From contig JAGRES010000003.1 in the NCBI GenBank assembly GCA_020446425.1, positions 124,001 through 188,000 on the forward strand: 64,000 bases of DNA, read 5' to 3'. The position numbers and the translations under genes were made by a program. Position 1 is the stretch's first letter. The number at the start of each line of letters is the position of its first letter. Positions 17,958 to 27,292 of the stretch are shown here, in pieces. The notes beneath the pieces are model-generated. The model made no database searches, was not told where the DNA came from, and saw only the letters and a list, made by a program, of their open reading frames with translations. Origin of the DNA: Sphingobium sp. GTDB taxonomy: Bacteria > Pseudomonadota > Alphaproteobacteria > Sphingomonadales > Sphingomonadaceae.

Positions 17958-18758
17958 TCAGGCTCCCTTGCCATAAGTGAATGAGACACTGCCCAGCCCG
18001 CCGATACTGGCCTTTACCCTGTCACCGGGGGTAATCGCCGCCATCGGGCCGAGTGCGCCTGTGAGAAGAATATCTCCCGCTTTCAGCGGTGTACCGTTAG
18101 CAATCATGACTCGCGCCAGCCATGCTGCGGCATTGAGAGGATGGCCGAGGCAGGCCGCACCTGCGCCAACGGAGACGATCTGATCATTTATCTCCAGCGC
18201 CATGCCGCAAGTGTAAAGATCGAGACCATCAAGCGGTTTCTTATCATTGCCCAGAACGAAGAAGGCGGATGATCCATTGTCCGCCACGGTATCGGCGAAG
18301 GTGATCTTCCAGTCTGCGATGCGGCTGTCCACGATTTCAATGGCAGCAACGGCATAGTCAGTCGCAGCGGCGATATCTTCCGGCGTCGCAGAAGCTTTGG
18401 TGATGTCGTGGGCCAGAACCAGCGCGACTTCCGCTTCCGCCTTGGGCTGAATTACCTTTTCGGTGGATAGCACACCGCCGTTTTCGATCTGCATGTCATC
18501 GAACAGCGCGCCATAATCCGGCTGGTCGACGCCAAGTTGAGCCTGAACCGCCTTGGCCGTCAGCCCGATCTTGCGGCCCACGATGCGGCGGCCCTGCTCA
18601 ATCCAGTATTTTATATTAATATCTTGCACCGCATAGGCACCGGCCCCGTCTGTCGGGTCCAGTCCATCGCGCAACGGTTCAATTGCCCCGTTGGCATATG
18701 CATTGCTAAGGCGTTTTGCCAAAGCTGCTGGGGAAGTTTTACTGGCAAGCTCATCCAT
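17958..18758 (-). CDS. dmpE: 2-keto-4-pentenoate hydratase
   Basis: A 266-residue hydratase of the DmpE/MhpD/BphH family, within the FAH-like fold, that adds water to 2-hydroxypenta-2,4-dienoate to give 4-hydroxy-2-oxovalerate. Signature parts are [30 protein letters not shown] near residue 62, [14 protein letters not shown] near 103 with metal-binding acidic residues, [13 protein letters not shown] near 145 and [15 protein letters not shown] near the C-terminus. It is the first gene of a three-gene operon ending with the aldolase. A close paralogue lies at 40039-40836 within the long catabolic operon. Confidence 0.93.
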   Translation of the reverse strand: MDELASKTSPAALAKRLSNAYANGAIEPLRDGLDPTDGAGAYAVQDINIKYWIEQGRRIVGRKIGLTAKAVQAQLGVDQPDYGALFDDMQIENGGVLSTEKVIQPKAEAEVALVLAHDITKASATPEDIAAATDYAVAAIEIVDSRIADWKITFADTVADNGSSAFFVLGNDKKPLDGLDLYTCGMALEINDQIVSVGAGAACLGHPLNAAAWLARVMIANGTPLKAGDILLTGALGPMAAITPGDRVKASIGGLGSVSFTYGKGA

Positions 18759-18853
18759 CCGTGTGGCACCCTATCGTTGTTTCGTTGGAACTTATCTCTC
18801 ATGCCGCGAGAATAGAACCTTGCGTTATCCTCAAACGCTCATATTGTGAGCAT
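18759..18853. promoter_or_regulatory. Divergent promoter region with inverted repeat
   Basis: This 95-base region lies between the hydratase operon and the IclR gene. It holds a perfect inverted repeat GCTCA-TATTG-TGAGC at 18837-18851, just before the IclR start, and a weaker TCTC-ATGCCGC-GAGA further left. Dyads of this size suit an IclR dimer, and the position suits autoregulation and control of the hydratase operon. Confidence 0.45.
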
Positions 18854-19642
18854 ATGAGAGAAATATCGTCCATCAGTGGCAGTCAGGCATTCGATAGAGG
18901 GTTGAAGCTTTTAGCGGAGATTGTCGCCAATGATGGGCAGCAGCTAACGTCCGTCATTGCCGGCGAGATAGGCTTGGCTCCATCCACGGCCAGGCGCCTG
19001 ACCTCAGTTCTGCTTCGTCATCACCTGATAGAGCGTATTGGACACGGATATCATGCAGGCGGCCCTGGCCTTGTCCAGCTTGCAGCAAGCGTTCACCCTC
19101 ATCGTAAGCTAATTGAAATCAGCAGACCGCTCCTCAGAACCCTCGCGCGAAGAGAAGGGCTGGTCGCTCATTTAGGAATATATGTCGACGATATGGTCAC
19201 CTATCTTGTCAGGGAAGGTGGCAAGGGCCTTTTTACGCAAGAGGGAGCCCAACTCGAGGCATATTGCACAGGCATCGGCAAGGCGTTGCTGGCTCAATTG
19301 CCGGAGAACGAACTGGAGCACTACCTTACGGGCAACTTTATCCAACTTACACCGCATACCCTGACCACACCCGAAGCATTGCGTGCTGACATCAAGCGGG
19401 TGCGCGATCGGGGATACGCGCTGGACAACCGCGAGATGGATGAACAAATCGCATGCGTCGCAATCCCGCTTGGAAAATCGGGTGACACGATGGTGGCCTT
19501 GTCAATTTCCGGCACCGATATGCAATTGTCTCCGGAACGGGCTGAGCGCATGGCGAGAAAATTGCGCAAGATCGCCACACATATTGAAGCGAACACTTCT
19601 GTGCTTGCCGTTCGTCATACAGGAAGGCCTGAGATTGAATGA
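18854..19642 (+). CDS. IclR-family transcriptional regulator
   Basis: A 262-residue regulator. The N-terminal winged helix-turn-helix covers about residues 8-70 with AFDRGLKLLAEIV, TSVIAGEIGLAPSTARRLTSVLLRHHLIER; the C-terminal effector domain includes AYCTGIGKALLAQLPENELEHYL and RDRGYALDNREMDEQIACVAIPLG. IclR proteins commonly control aromatic-acid pathways. The start at 18854 is the ATG just after the inverted repeat; a longer reading frame upstream would overlap the divergent hydratase gene. It is divergent from the hydratase, dehydrogenase and aldolase genes, the most likely targets. Confidence 0.88.
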   Translation: MREISSISGSQAFDRGLKLLAEIVANDGQQLTSVIAGEIGLAPSTARRLTSVLLRHHLIERIGHGYHAGGPGLVQLAASVHPHRKLIEISRPLLRTLARREGLVAHLGIYVDDMVTYLVREGGKGLFTQEGAQLEAYCTGIGKALLAQLPENELEHYLTGNFIQLTPHTLTTPEALRADIKRVRDRGYALDNREMDEQIACVAIPLGKSGDTMVALSISGTDMQLSPERAERMARKLRKIATHIEANTSVLAVRHTGRPEIE

Positions 19643-19775
19643 GCAATCAATTCTGGCGTGACGGTCCATTGTAACAATTATGGCAGTCACAAATTCATTT
19701 TGTAAACATATTGCAACGCAACATACATCAGCCTGACTCATGACGCTGTCATAGCGCCGCCCAAAGGGGGCACGC

Positions 19776-20879
19776 ATGATTGTTCATGTTCGATATGCCA
19801 TCATGGTTACGGCTATCAATATGGCTGGCGGCGTCTCACCCGCAGCCGACATCGTCCCCCTCGCCTCCTATCGCGCTGTGCAAACCGATATTGCAGGTCT
19901 GGCACCCAACCGGCTTTCGGTCATGACCTATAATATCAAAGGCCTTCCCTGGCCGATCGCCAGTGACCGGGCGCAAGCCATTGACGAGATCGGCGCGCGT
20001 TTGCGCCGCGCCCGCGAACAAGGCAACCAACCCGATGTCATCATGCTTCAGGAGGCATTTGGCGACACGGCGCAGCGTATCGCGGACCGTGCGGGCTATC
20101 GCTTTGTGGCGATAGGGCCGGACGCCGCTGAGCAGGCTCGTTACAGATTCAGCACACCAATCCCGCGCGACTGGAGCCGGGGTGAGAATATCGGCAAGAG
20201 CCTCAACAGTGGGCTGGCGATATTGTCCGATTTCCCATTGAGCGATGTGGAAACGCTCGCTTTCGGCGATCAGGCCTGTGCAGGTTTCGATTGTCTCGCC
20301 AATAAGGGGATCGTGAAAGCCTCAGTCGATGTGCCGGGCTACGCCGCGCCAGTGCGGCTGTTCAACACCCATCTCAATTCACGCAAGGCATCGGGAGTCG
20401 AAATCGGCAAGGCCAATCGCGCCTTCCGCCGTCAGCTCATGATTGCTGCGCGGTTCGTTGACGATGCGACTGATCCCGCATCGCCCATGATCTTTGCTGG
20501 CGATTTCAATATCGGCAAGGACAAGGATCGCCGCGCCACATTCGCCAGCCTGTCCACATCGGGCCGGTTGCCGGAGTTCATCGCGCTGGAAGATGCATCC
20601 GGCAGCCATGCGGTACGCGCCCGCTTGATCCGTGACCAGCGTCAGTGGGACGATATGACCGCCACGGTTCGCCGGTCCAAGGACCTGATCTTTGCTGACC
20701 CGGCGCTGAAACCGGTAGCTGCTCAAGTCCGCTTTGGCACCGAAGCGGACGGATCCTCGCTATCCGATCATATCGGTTACCAGATCGACTATGCGCTGCC
20801 CCCGGCACTGCGCAACGCACCAACACATCTGGCCGCCAATGAAGCGGGCCATCCATTTCAAAGGGATAGTCGAAGATGA
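19776..20879 (+). CDS. Endonuclease/exonuclease/phosphatase-family phosphodiesterase
   Basis: A 367-residue EEP-superfamily protein. The catalytic blocks are in order: LSVMTYNIKG (metal Asn) near residue 47, VIMLQEAFG (metal Glu) near 89, RLFNTHLNS near 195, IFAGDFNIGKD near 243 and SLSDHIGYQIDY near 333. The order and a G-P-D-A-A stretch fit sphingomyelinase-like or DNase I-like phosphodiesterases. The N-terminus is only weakly hydrophobic, so export is uncertain. AGGGGG lies before the start. The next gene overlaps by an ATGA. A single CTGTCAT element at 19746-19752 before the gene resembles half a Pho box. Together with PhoD nearby it may release phosphate from lipid or nucleic acid. Confidence 0.75.
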   Translation: MIVHVRYAIMVTAINMAGGVSPAADIVPLASYRAVQTDIAGLAPNRLSVMTYNIKGLPWPIASDRAQAIDEIGARLRRAREQGNQPDVIMLQEAFGDTAQRIADRAGYRFVAIGPDAAEQARYRFSTPIPRDWSRGENIGKSLNSGLAILSDFPLSDVETLAFGDQACAGFDCLANKGIVKASVDVPGYAAPVRLFNTHLNSRKASGVEIGKANRAFRRQLMIAARFVDDATDPASPMIFAGDFNIGKDKDRRATFASLSTSGRLPEFIALEDASGSHAVRARLIRDQRQWDDMTATVRRSKDLIFADPALKPVAAQVRFGTEADGSSLSDHIGYQIDYALPPALRNAPTHLAANEAGHPFQRDSRR

Positions 20880-22090
20880 AACATTCCCTCTGCCTTACCC
20901 TGTCGTTGCCTTTGAGTTTCTTTCCCGCCGCTGCACTGGCGCAGCCACCGGCACCCGGCGTCGCAATACGGCAGATAGATTTTACATTGCAGCCCCGGTC
21001 ATCGAGCGCGGTATGGACATCGGCCCTGAAGGGACCGCACGCGACACTGCCGCAAACCCAGAAATACCGGATAAAGGACCGGCAGCGCCCGGCTACGGCG
21101 GGTGAGGAAGAGCGGAAAGTCTCTGTCTATCGCCTGAAACTGGCGTTCGAGCCATTGTTTCTGCCCGGCAGCAGCACCACGCAATCTCCCGCCAGCAAGA
21201 TACGCGACATGCATGCAGCCATCGCCATTCACCGGCCACTATCGAAAATCGCTGCATTGTCGATGGAATGGCAAGCGGCGCGCCTCGCCAGCTATGACGG
21301 CAATGTCACCGCGGATGGCAGCAAGGCCTATCGCGACAAGACATCGGATTATTTCCTGCCGCAACTGGCGCTCAGCGCGCGGCTCGCGCCCGGGCTGACT
21401 ATGCGCGCAAGCCATCGTGAGAGCCTGCAAATCAATATGGACGCCGCCATCTTCGGCCCACGCGCTATGCCTATGGAAGAATGGACGGCCACGGGGCGCG
21501 GCATTGATTTTCAACGCCGTACCACCAATAGCGTAGCGCTTTCATGGAATGTCACGGACGCTTTGGCGTTTCGGGGCCACGCCGCAGACATCCGCTATCG
21601 CAACCGCATAATGGCCAATCATCGCGGGTTGCTGCGGCCATTGCCGGGGACATCGCGCGCGCAAGAATATGGCGGCGGTGCCGAATGGCGGATCGCTCCA
21701 AAACTGCGCCTGAATGTCGAGGCGATGCGAGAGAATATGCGCGACACATCCGCGCTGAACATCGCCGGCCATCGCGACAAATGGTCCGTCGGCATGGAGC
21801 GGTCGGGACAATCGCACAGTCTGCGTATTGCCGTCGGCCGCCAGTCCGCAGCTCATTTCGGCCAGACGGTATCAGCAGCAGCCACGCAGATCACATTCCG
21901 GCCCGAATGGACCATTGAAGCCAGCGCCGATCAGCGCCTGTCTCTGATAGATGGTTTGCCGGAGATGGCGATGCGGCTCGAAGCGCGCACCGCACCCGAT
22001 TTCGGGTCGTCGTCAACCGATCAGATGGCGGGGCTTTCCAGCCGCGAGATACAGCCGCAAATCAGGCTTAGCCTGAATACGCGCTGGTAA
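20876..22090 (+). CDS. Outer-membrane beta-barrel protein, TonB-receptor-like without a plug
   Basis: A 404-residue protein with a clear Sec signal peptide (SLCLTLSLPLSFFPAAALAQ). The rest is rich in alternating hydrophobic strands with RASHRESLQINMDAAIF, GGGAEWRIAPKLRLNVEAMREN and IQPQIRLSLNTRW; the final aromatic W matches the C-terminal outer-membrane insertion signal. It resembles the barrel half of TonB-dependent receptors, but no plug domain or TonB box is visible, and it is short for that family. It is translationally coupled to the EEP phosphodiesterase gene, which suggests a matched pair, for instance a porin or surface partner for that enzyme. I cannot name the family. Confidence 0.6.
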   Translation: MKHSLCLTLSLPLSFFPAAALAQPPAPGVAIRQIDFTLQPRSSSAVWTSALKGPHATLPQTQKYRIKDRQRPATAGEEERKVSVYRLKLAFEPLFLPGSSTTQSPASKIRDMHAAIAIHRPLSKIAALSMEWQAARLASYDGNVTADGSKAYRDKTSDYFLPQLALSARLAPGLTMRASHRESLQINMDAAIFGPRAMPMEEWTATGRGIDFQRRTTNSVALSWNVTDALAFRGHAADIRYRNRIMANHRGLLRPLPGTSRAQEYGGGAEWRIAPKLRLNVEAMRENMRDTSALNIAGHRDKWSVGMERSGQSHSLRIAVGRQSAAHFGQTVSAAATQITFRPEWTIEASADQRLSLIDGLPEMAMRLEARTAPDFGSSSTDQMAGLSSREIQPQIRLSLNTRW

Positions 22091-22103
22091 CTGCAAACCG
22101 GAT

Positions 22104-22922
22104 TCAAAAATCCTGCGGTGCAATCGTGCTGGCAATCACAGTCTTTGTCGCGCGATCAATCGACCACAACAGATCCGCCTCTACGGGATCCACGTCTATC
22201 GCCTGCCCGTTCGATATGACGGGGATGGTCGCGGCATGGCGCAGCACGGTTCCAGCCTCGGGCAGTGACAGCACATAGACTTCCGGCTTGTCATGCCCGC
22301 TGGCAAGCAGCGCGCCCGCATCTGTCCAAGCCATGCCGGAGCAACTGGACGGCGCAAATCGCGCGAGCACATCTTCGGGAAAAGTCCATGCCTTCAGCGG
22401 CTGAAACGCATCGTCCAACTTGACCAGATAGGTGTCGCGATGGTCCTTGCCTGCCGGGCTGCCTTTCGTGTCATAATTGGCGAACACGCCCCACCAATGA
22501 CCGTCATGCCTGTCCATCGCGGTCAGTGATCCGGGCATGTCAGCTAGTGCGACCGAGCGCAGATGCTGTAGAGGGCTCAGACTGAAAAACTCGACCAAGC
22601 TGGTCTGCGGCACGGCCGGGTAATTGGACGTAGCACATGCCAGCTCCGTTCCAATGACGGTGCAGCTGTTGATATGCGGAAAGGCTTCCGCGTCGCCCTG
22701 CCACTCTGCCACCTTCTCGCCGGTATCAATGCGGTATTTACCGATACGGCTATTGTCGATGGCATAGAAATAGGCGCCGTCGGACGCTACGCCCTGCCGC
22801 GCTTCATCGGCAGTGAAGCGTTTGACCACCGGGGCTGGTTCACTTGTGGCACCGGACGCCCGGTCATCGGTGAGCAGGCAGCTGGCGACCGCAATCGAGA
22901 CGATGATGAGCTCTCTCAACAC
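22104..22922 (-). CDS. Lipoprotein with YncE-like beta-propeller pattern
   Basis: A 272-residue protein of no named family. The N-terminus MLRELIIVSIAVASC carries a lipobox (VASC), so it is probably attached to a membrane by lipid. The remainder shows repeated strand-rich units, such as AYFYAIDNSRIGKYRIDTGEKVAEW, with DHRDTYLVKLDDAFQPLKAW and GHDKPEVYVLSLPEAG, which suggests a beta-propeller. The start is a GTG at 22922 with AAGGACG before it. It lies 76 bases after PhoD on the same strand and is probably part of that operon, perhaps as a surface partner of the phosphatase. Confidence 0.55.
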   Translation of the reverse strand: MLRELIIVSIAVASCLLTDDRASGATSEPAPVVKRFTADEARQGVASDGAYFYAIDNSRIGKYRIDTGEKVAEWQGDAEAFPHINSCTVIGTELACATSNYPAVPQTSLVEFFSLSPLQHLRSVALADMPGSLTAMDRHDGHWWGVFANYDTKGSPAGKDHRDTYLVKLDDAFQPLKAWTFPEDVLARFAPSSCSGMAWTDAGALLASGHDKPEVYVLSLPEAGTVLRHAATIPVISNGQAIDVDPVEADLLWSIDRATKTVIASTIAPQDF

Positions 22923-22998
22923 GGAATCGTCCTTGGGATGGGATATCCGGTTCGCGCCATGCGCGCTTTTGATGACAGTGCGATGAAACGCCCCTCCC

Positions 22999-24672
22999 CT
23001 AGCCGCGCAGATGCACCTCTCCATCCTGACGGGCGATGGCATAACGGCGCAGCGACAGCGGCTTGTAGCGCTGGCTGGTCACCGTCGACATGCCGATAAA
23101 ATTGGCCTGCGCCGCATCGGGCCTGAGATCCAGCCGCACATAGCCCTGATGAAAATTGTCGGTCCACAGCACTTCGGGAAGCATATCGGCAAAAGCCTTG
23201 TCGAGCTTGGCGGCGAGCTTGGGCTCAAACCCGCTCTCCAGAAAATCGCCGGGCGAGCTGACGCCTGCCGTGCCCAGCTCTATGCCCATCGGCTTGCCCG
23301 TGCCATCGGCGAGCTGGTTCGCCCAGAAGCTATGGCTGTCGCCGGTCAGCACGATCAGATCGCGCGCACCCGCCTTCTTGCACAGGTCGTAAAAGCGCTC
23401 GCGTGCCCAGGGGTAGCCGTCCCATGTGTCGGTATAGAAAGGCAGGTTCCACATCGCTTTCCACGCCAGCGCACGAGTGGCGAATGGCAGGTCTTTGTCG
23501 GAAGGGTCGGGCAGCAGGCCCGCGCCGAGCAAGTCCGGCACCGGCATGCGCGCCATCGGGATGGCATTGCCGATCACGCGCCATGGCTGGCCCGCTTTCA
23601 CCGACTGCGTGAGTTCGGCGGCAAGAAAATCCTCCATCGCGGCGCTCAGCATCGGACGGTCGGGCGCACCGATCACGTCGTCACGCAGCTTCGCCGCATC
23701 CTCCTTGCTGGCGATCTTGTCCGCATAGTGCATATAGTCGATCTGTTCGGCGCGCGCGGTATGGCGGGTCTCAAGCGTCACCAGCGTGGCAAGATTGCCG
23801 AACCGGTAGCTGCGCCAGAACTCGGCGCGGTTGCGGCCCATGCCGGGCTCACGCACCGGCATCCATTCATAATAGGCGCGGATCGAAGCAGCGCGGCGGG
23901 CGAGCCAGCTGCCTTCCTTGTCGCTCTGGTGGTTCTGCGCGCCGCCGATCCACGGGTTGTTCGCGCTTTCATGATCGTCCCAGCATGCGACCAGTGGATG
24001 CGCCGCCGTCATCGCCTGCAAGCCCGCATCTGTGCGATATTGCGCATGGCGGGTGCGATAATCGGACAGGCTGACGATCTCATGCGCGGGCTGATGCTCA
24101 CGGCCCAGCTTGAGGCCGGTTTCATGGCCCCAGCCATCCGCACCGCCATATTCGTATATATAGTCGCCAGTGTGCAGCACGATATCGACCAGCGGGTCTT
24201 TCGAAATCGCATCATAGGCGTTGAAATAGCCGAAGGGGAAGTTGGAGCAGCTCACCAGCGCGATGCCGAGCTTGTCCATTGCACCGTCGGCCAGCGTCAT
24301 CGTGCGGCCAGCGGGCGATGTCATGCCGCGTGCCCTGAAACGATAATGATAGCGCGTACCGGGTTTCAGCCCCTCAACCAGTATCTTGACTGTGAAGTCC
24401 TGATCCGCCGAGGTCACAGCTTTTCCCGATTTGACGACAGAAGCGAAGGCGCTATCCGAAGCAAGTTCCCATTCCACCTCTTCGCGCTCACCCGCCGGTT
24501 CCACGCGGGTCCACAGGATGAGGCTGGTCTGGTCCGGGTCGCCACTGGCGATGCCATGGCGGAAAATCTCGTTATCGGCAGCAGCGGCAGCCGGAGAAGG
24601 AAGCGCGGCTGCAACGCCGCTCAAACCCAGAGCCGTAACCGCTTCGCGCCTGCTCCATCTGTTCATGCTCAT
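22999..24672 (-). CDS. phoD: PhoD-like alkaline phosphatase, Tat-exported
   Basis: A 557-residue phosphatase of the PhoD family with a twin-arginine signal (SRREAVTALGLSGVAAALP) at the N-terminus. Blocks seen are FRHGIASGDPDQTSLILWTRVEP near residue 36, LGIALVSCSN and HTGDYIYEYGG near 150-175 with metal ligands, LVACWDDHESANN near 235 and VLTGDSHSFWANQ near 425. PhoD hydrolyses phosphomonoesters or diesters outside the cytoplasm using calcium and iron. The start at 24672 follows GGAGG by five bases. It lies downstream of a TonB receptor and upstream of a lipoprotein gene, all on the minus strand. A terminator-like hairpin precedes it. Confidence 0.9.
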   Translation of the reverse strand: MSMNRWSRREAVTALGLSGVAAALPSPAAAAADNEIFRHGIASGDPDQTSLILWTRVEPAGEREEVEWELASDSAFASVVKSGKAVTSADQDFTVKILVEGLKPGTRYHYRFRARGMTSPAGRTMTLADGAMDKLGIALVSCSNFPFGYFNAYDAISKDPLVDIVLHTGDYIYEYGGADGWGHETGLKLGREHQPAHEIVSLSDYRTRHAQYRTDAGLQAMTAAHPLVACWDDHESANNPWIGGAQNHQSDKEGSWLARRAASIRAYYEWMPVREPGMGRNRAEFWRSYRFGNLATLVTLETRHTARAEQIDYMHYADKIASKEDAAKLRDDVIGAPDRPMLSAAMEDFLAAELTQSVKAGQPWRVIGNAIPMARMPVPDLLGAGLLPDPSDKDLPFATRALAWKAMWNLPFYTDTWDGYPWARERFYDLCKKAGARDLIVLTGDSHSFWANQLADGTGKPMGIELGTAGVSSPGDFLESGFEPKLAAKLDKAFADMLPEVLWTDNFHQGYVRLDLRPDAAQANFIGMSTVTSQRYKPLSLRRYAIARQDGEVHLRG

Positions 24673-24699
24673 GACCGCCTCCGCTTTGATTGGAAAAAG

Positions 24700-24724
24700 G
24701 GGCGGAGCCGCCATGGCCCCGCCC
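24700..24724 (-). terminator. Rho-independent terminator after the TonB receptor gene
   Basis: On the minus strand a ten-base stem (one G-U pair) with a five-base loop is followed by CTTTTTCC. It ends 16 bases after the receptor stop and stands just before the PhoD ribosome site, so it may terminate most receptor transcripts while letting some read through into phoD. Confidence 0.6.
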
Positions 24725-24739
24725 ATTTGGGGGTTAGGT

Positions 24740-27133
24740 TCAGAAGTCCGCCGTCAGGGTGAAGACGACGGTGCGCGGTGCGCCGATCCAGGCACCACCG
24801 CCGGAGATACCGCCCAGATAATCCTCGTCGAACATATTGTTGACTGTGAGGCTGAGATCGAGCGCTTTGAAGGCCTCACTGATCGCTTCGCCCTTCACGC
24901 CGACGTAAAGGTCGGTGAGGAAGTAGCTCTCGGCAACGAAGCTGTTGGCGACATCAACGTAGCGATCATCGGTATATTTGCCCGAAATACCGAAGCGGAA
25001 CGGACCATCGGCCCAGTTGAGCGACAGCACGGCCATATTTTCCGGAATACCCGTCACACGGTTGCCGGGAATGATGCCAACCGCCGCATCGACCAGTGGA
25101 TCGCCCGAGCCGATATATTTGGCGTCCGTGTAGGTATAGGACATATAGGCGTTCAGCTGCTCGGTGATGTCCACATTGGCCACCAGTTCGATGCCTTCGG
25201 ATTCGATACCGCCCGCATTGAAATAGCTGCCATTGGTGCCGATCAGATAGTCGGGACCGGCGGTCGTATTGTTCGACAGGAAGATGATGTGATTGTCGAA
25301 CTCGATATTGAAATAGGTCGCCGAAGCCGAGAATGGACCCCGGTTATAGCGAACACCGACGTCTATATTGCGCGCCGTTTCCGGCTCGATATTGAGGTCG
25401 GAATCAGGGCGCTCAAGAATGTCGTCAGTGATCGACTTGAAATTCTCGGCATAACCCGCGAACAGCTCCAGACCGCTCACCGGTTCATATTGCAGGCCGC
25501 CGGAAAGCAGCACGTCAGAGTCAGAGTCGACCTTCACATCGCTGGTTTCTCCAAACAGGTCCACACGCTCCACATCATTGAGGAACTGCTTTACACCGAA
25601 AGTGGCTGTGAAACCCGCGAAGCTGAGCTGATCCTCGACATACCATTTGAAGGTCGTCTGCGGATATTTGCGATCATATTGCGTCCAATAGGGAACAGCC
25701 TCGTTGAACTCGAAACCGACGCGGGTATCGACGATCTTGTGCCAGTCGCGATGCTCATAACGAGTGGTGTCTTCATACCAGACACCGCCGCGCAGCACAT
25801 TGCTGACCGAGCCGAAATCCTTCTCCCAGTTGAAATTGGCGGCAAAACCCAGCCGGTCCTTTTCATAATGGGTGTGGCGATAGGACTGCACACCGACCGC
25901 ACCGGCGGGGTAGCAGGCGGGATCATATTCCGCACCACCGCCGCCATAGGGAAACGTCAGGCTGGAGATGCAACCTGCAGTCGGCGCAAGAGCGAGACCG
26001 TTGGCATCAACGAAATAGATGCGGCCCAGCGGCGCTCCACCCGAAACGGTATTGTTGCCGAGCTCGCTTTCCGGGTTGCCGGCGCCGTCATCGGTCACAT
26101 CGACGAGATAGGGCGGCACCCAGTCACCGCGGCCCGTATTCTTGTGATAATAGACCGCACCATTGAGTGTCAGGCCCTCGGTCACTTCGCCGTCGGCCTT
26201 CAGATAGGTGAAGAAATTCTCGCGCAGCGTCGACCAGCCCTTGCGGTAGCTCTGGTCGATATAGGGAATGCCGGTCCATTCGGCGGTCAGCTGGTCCCAT
26301 TCGGGATAGAGGATGAAATCAGCCGCCGAAAAGACACGTTGGTAATTGTCTTCATGCGTATCGTCATAAGACATATAGCCGGTCAGGCGCAGGCCGCTCA
26401 GATCGCTCTCGAACTTCGCGGCGATATGGTCGCGCTCATTTTCAGCCGAACCGTTGATCCAGTCACTCGCTTCCTGATGCGAGATGGAAATCCACGCCTT
26501 GGTCGTGTCACCCAGGATACGGCCCGTATCATAACGCGCATAATAGCGCATCGCGTCGAATTCGCCGATGGATGCGGAGAAGCGGATGCGGCGATCGTCT
26601 TCCGGGCTGGCTGTGGCGAAATCTATCGTGCCGCCCAGCGCTTCGTTGGAGAGCGAGGCGATGTCTGACGTGCCCTGCGACACCGAAACGGTGCCGATGT
26701 TCGCGCTGTCGATATAGCGGTTGGCCTTGGCGCCACCGCCATAGCCGCTGTTACCGTTAGGCAGGCCGTCGATGGTGATGCCGATCTGCTGTTCATCGAG
26801 ATTGGTCTGGAAACCGCGGATCGAGATGGTGGTCGACCAGTCGTCGAAACCGAACGTGTCGCCTTCCTGCACGGAAACACCCGGCAGATTGTCGATAGTG
26901 GCGAGCGCACTTGTAAGCGGTGCCTGCTGCATCAGCATCGGTGCGCTGACTTCGCTGTTGTTATAGGTCGTCGCGCGGCCGGTGACGACGATGCTTTCTG
27001 CACCATAGGCATCTGCGGCGGCATCAGGCGCAGCCTCTTCGGCAACCGCCGGGCTGGCGAGAACGGTGGCCATGGCGGCGAAGGATACAAACGCCATCAT
27101 GCGTTTGGTCGTGTGCGGGAGAGAATCGGACAT
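24740..27133 (-). CDS. TonB-dependent receptor (phosphate-associated locus)
   Basis: A 797-residue outer-membrane receptor. The signal peptide is MAFVSFAAMATVLASPAVA. A TonB box-like SIVVTGRAT follows, then a plug domain (residues about 60-170) with LTSALATIDNLPGVSVQ, TTISIRGFQTNLDEQQIGI and ALGGTIDF, and a long 22-strand barrel ending in VFTLTADF. The sister genes are phoD and a lipoprotein gene, so it probably imports a phosphorus compound. A candidate Pho box lies about 93 bases upstream of the start on the minus strand. The exact ligand is unknown. Confidence 0.88.
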   Translation of the reverse strand: MSDSLPHTTKRMMAFVSFAAMATVLASPAVAEEAAPDAAADAYGAESIVVTGRATTYNNSEVSAPMLMQQAPLTSALATIDNLPGVSVQEGDTFGFDDWSTTISIRGFQTNLDEQQIGITIDGLPNGNSGYGGGAKANRYIDSANIGTVSVSQGTSDIASLSNEALGGTIDFATASPEDDRRIRFSASIGEFDAMRYYARYDTGRILGDTTKAWISISHQEASDWINGSAENERDHIAAKFESDLSGLRLTGYMSYDDTHEDNYQRVFSAADFILYPEWDQLTAEWTGIPYIDQSYRKGWSTLRENFFTYLKADGEVTEGLTLNGAVYYHKNTGRGDWVPPYLVDVTDDGAGNPESELGNNTVSGGAPLGRIYFVDANGLALAPTAGCISSLTFPYGGGGAEYDPACYPAGAVGVQSYRHTHYEKDRLGFAANFNWEKDFGSVSNVLRGGVWYEDTTRYEHRDWHKIVDTRVGFEFNEAVPYWTQYDRKYPQTTFKWYVEDQLSFAGFTATFGVKQFLNDVERVDLFGETSDVKVDSDSDVLLSGGLQYEPVSGLELFAGYAENFKSITDDILERPDSDLNIEPETARNIDVGVRYNRGPFSASATYFNIEFDNHIIFLSNNTTAGPDYLIGTNGSYFNAGGIESEGIELVANVDITEQLNAYMSYTYTDAKYIGSGDPLVDAAVGIIPGNRVTGIPENMAVLSLNWADGPFRFGISGKYTDDRYVDVANSFVAESYFLTDLYVGVKGEAISEAFKALDLSLTVNNMFDEDYLGGISGGGAWIGAPRTVVFTLTADF

Positions 27134-27225
27134 CAGGAAACCCCTTTTTCAATGTTGCGGCGCGGCAACTGCACGCAAAATTGAACAGGGGCTTTTCCAA
27201 ATGATGATGATGCAAAGACAATATG

Positions 27226-27243
27226 ATGACGGGTTTTTGACGG
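27226..27243 (-). promoter_or_regulatory. Candidate Pho box before the TonB receptor
   Basis: On the minus strand two seven-base elements, CCGTCAA and CCGTCAT, are separated by AAAC. PhoB boxes consist of CTGTCAT repeats with a four-base spacer, so this is a close match with the right geometry, facing the TonB receptor gene. Confidence 0.5.
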
Positions 27244-27292
27244 TGCCCTTCAATGTGTCACATATGCGCATCGCCCCTGAAAAGTCGTGATT

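Noticed and set aside
19735-19752. Pho box before the EEP phosphodiesterase gene
   Set aside because: Only one of the two repeats (CTGTCAT) is good; the partner at the right distance matches four of seven bases, too weak to list as a site.
23011-24762. A 583-codon plus-strand frame opposite phoD
   Set aside because: Shadow of the PhoD gene; no motifs of its own.
24431-26668. A 745-codon plus-strand frame opposite the PhoD and TonB receptor genes
   Set aside because: It mirrors the codon pattern of the real genes on the other strand and has no protein-family features; a shadow frame caused by high GC.
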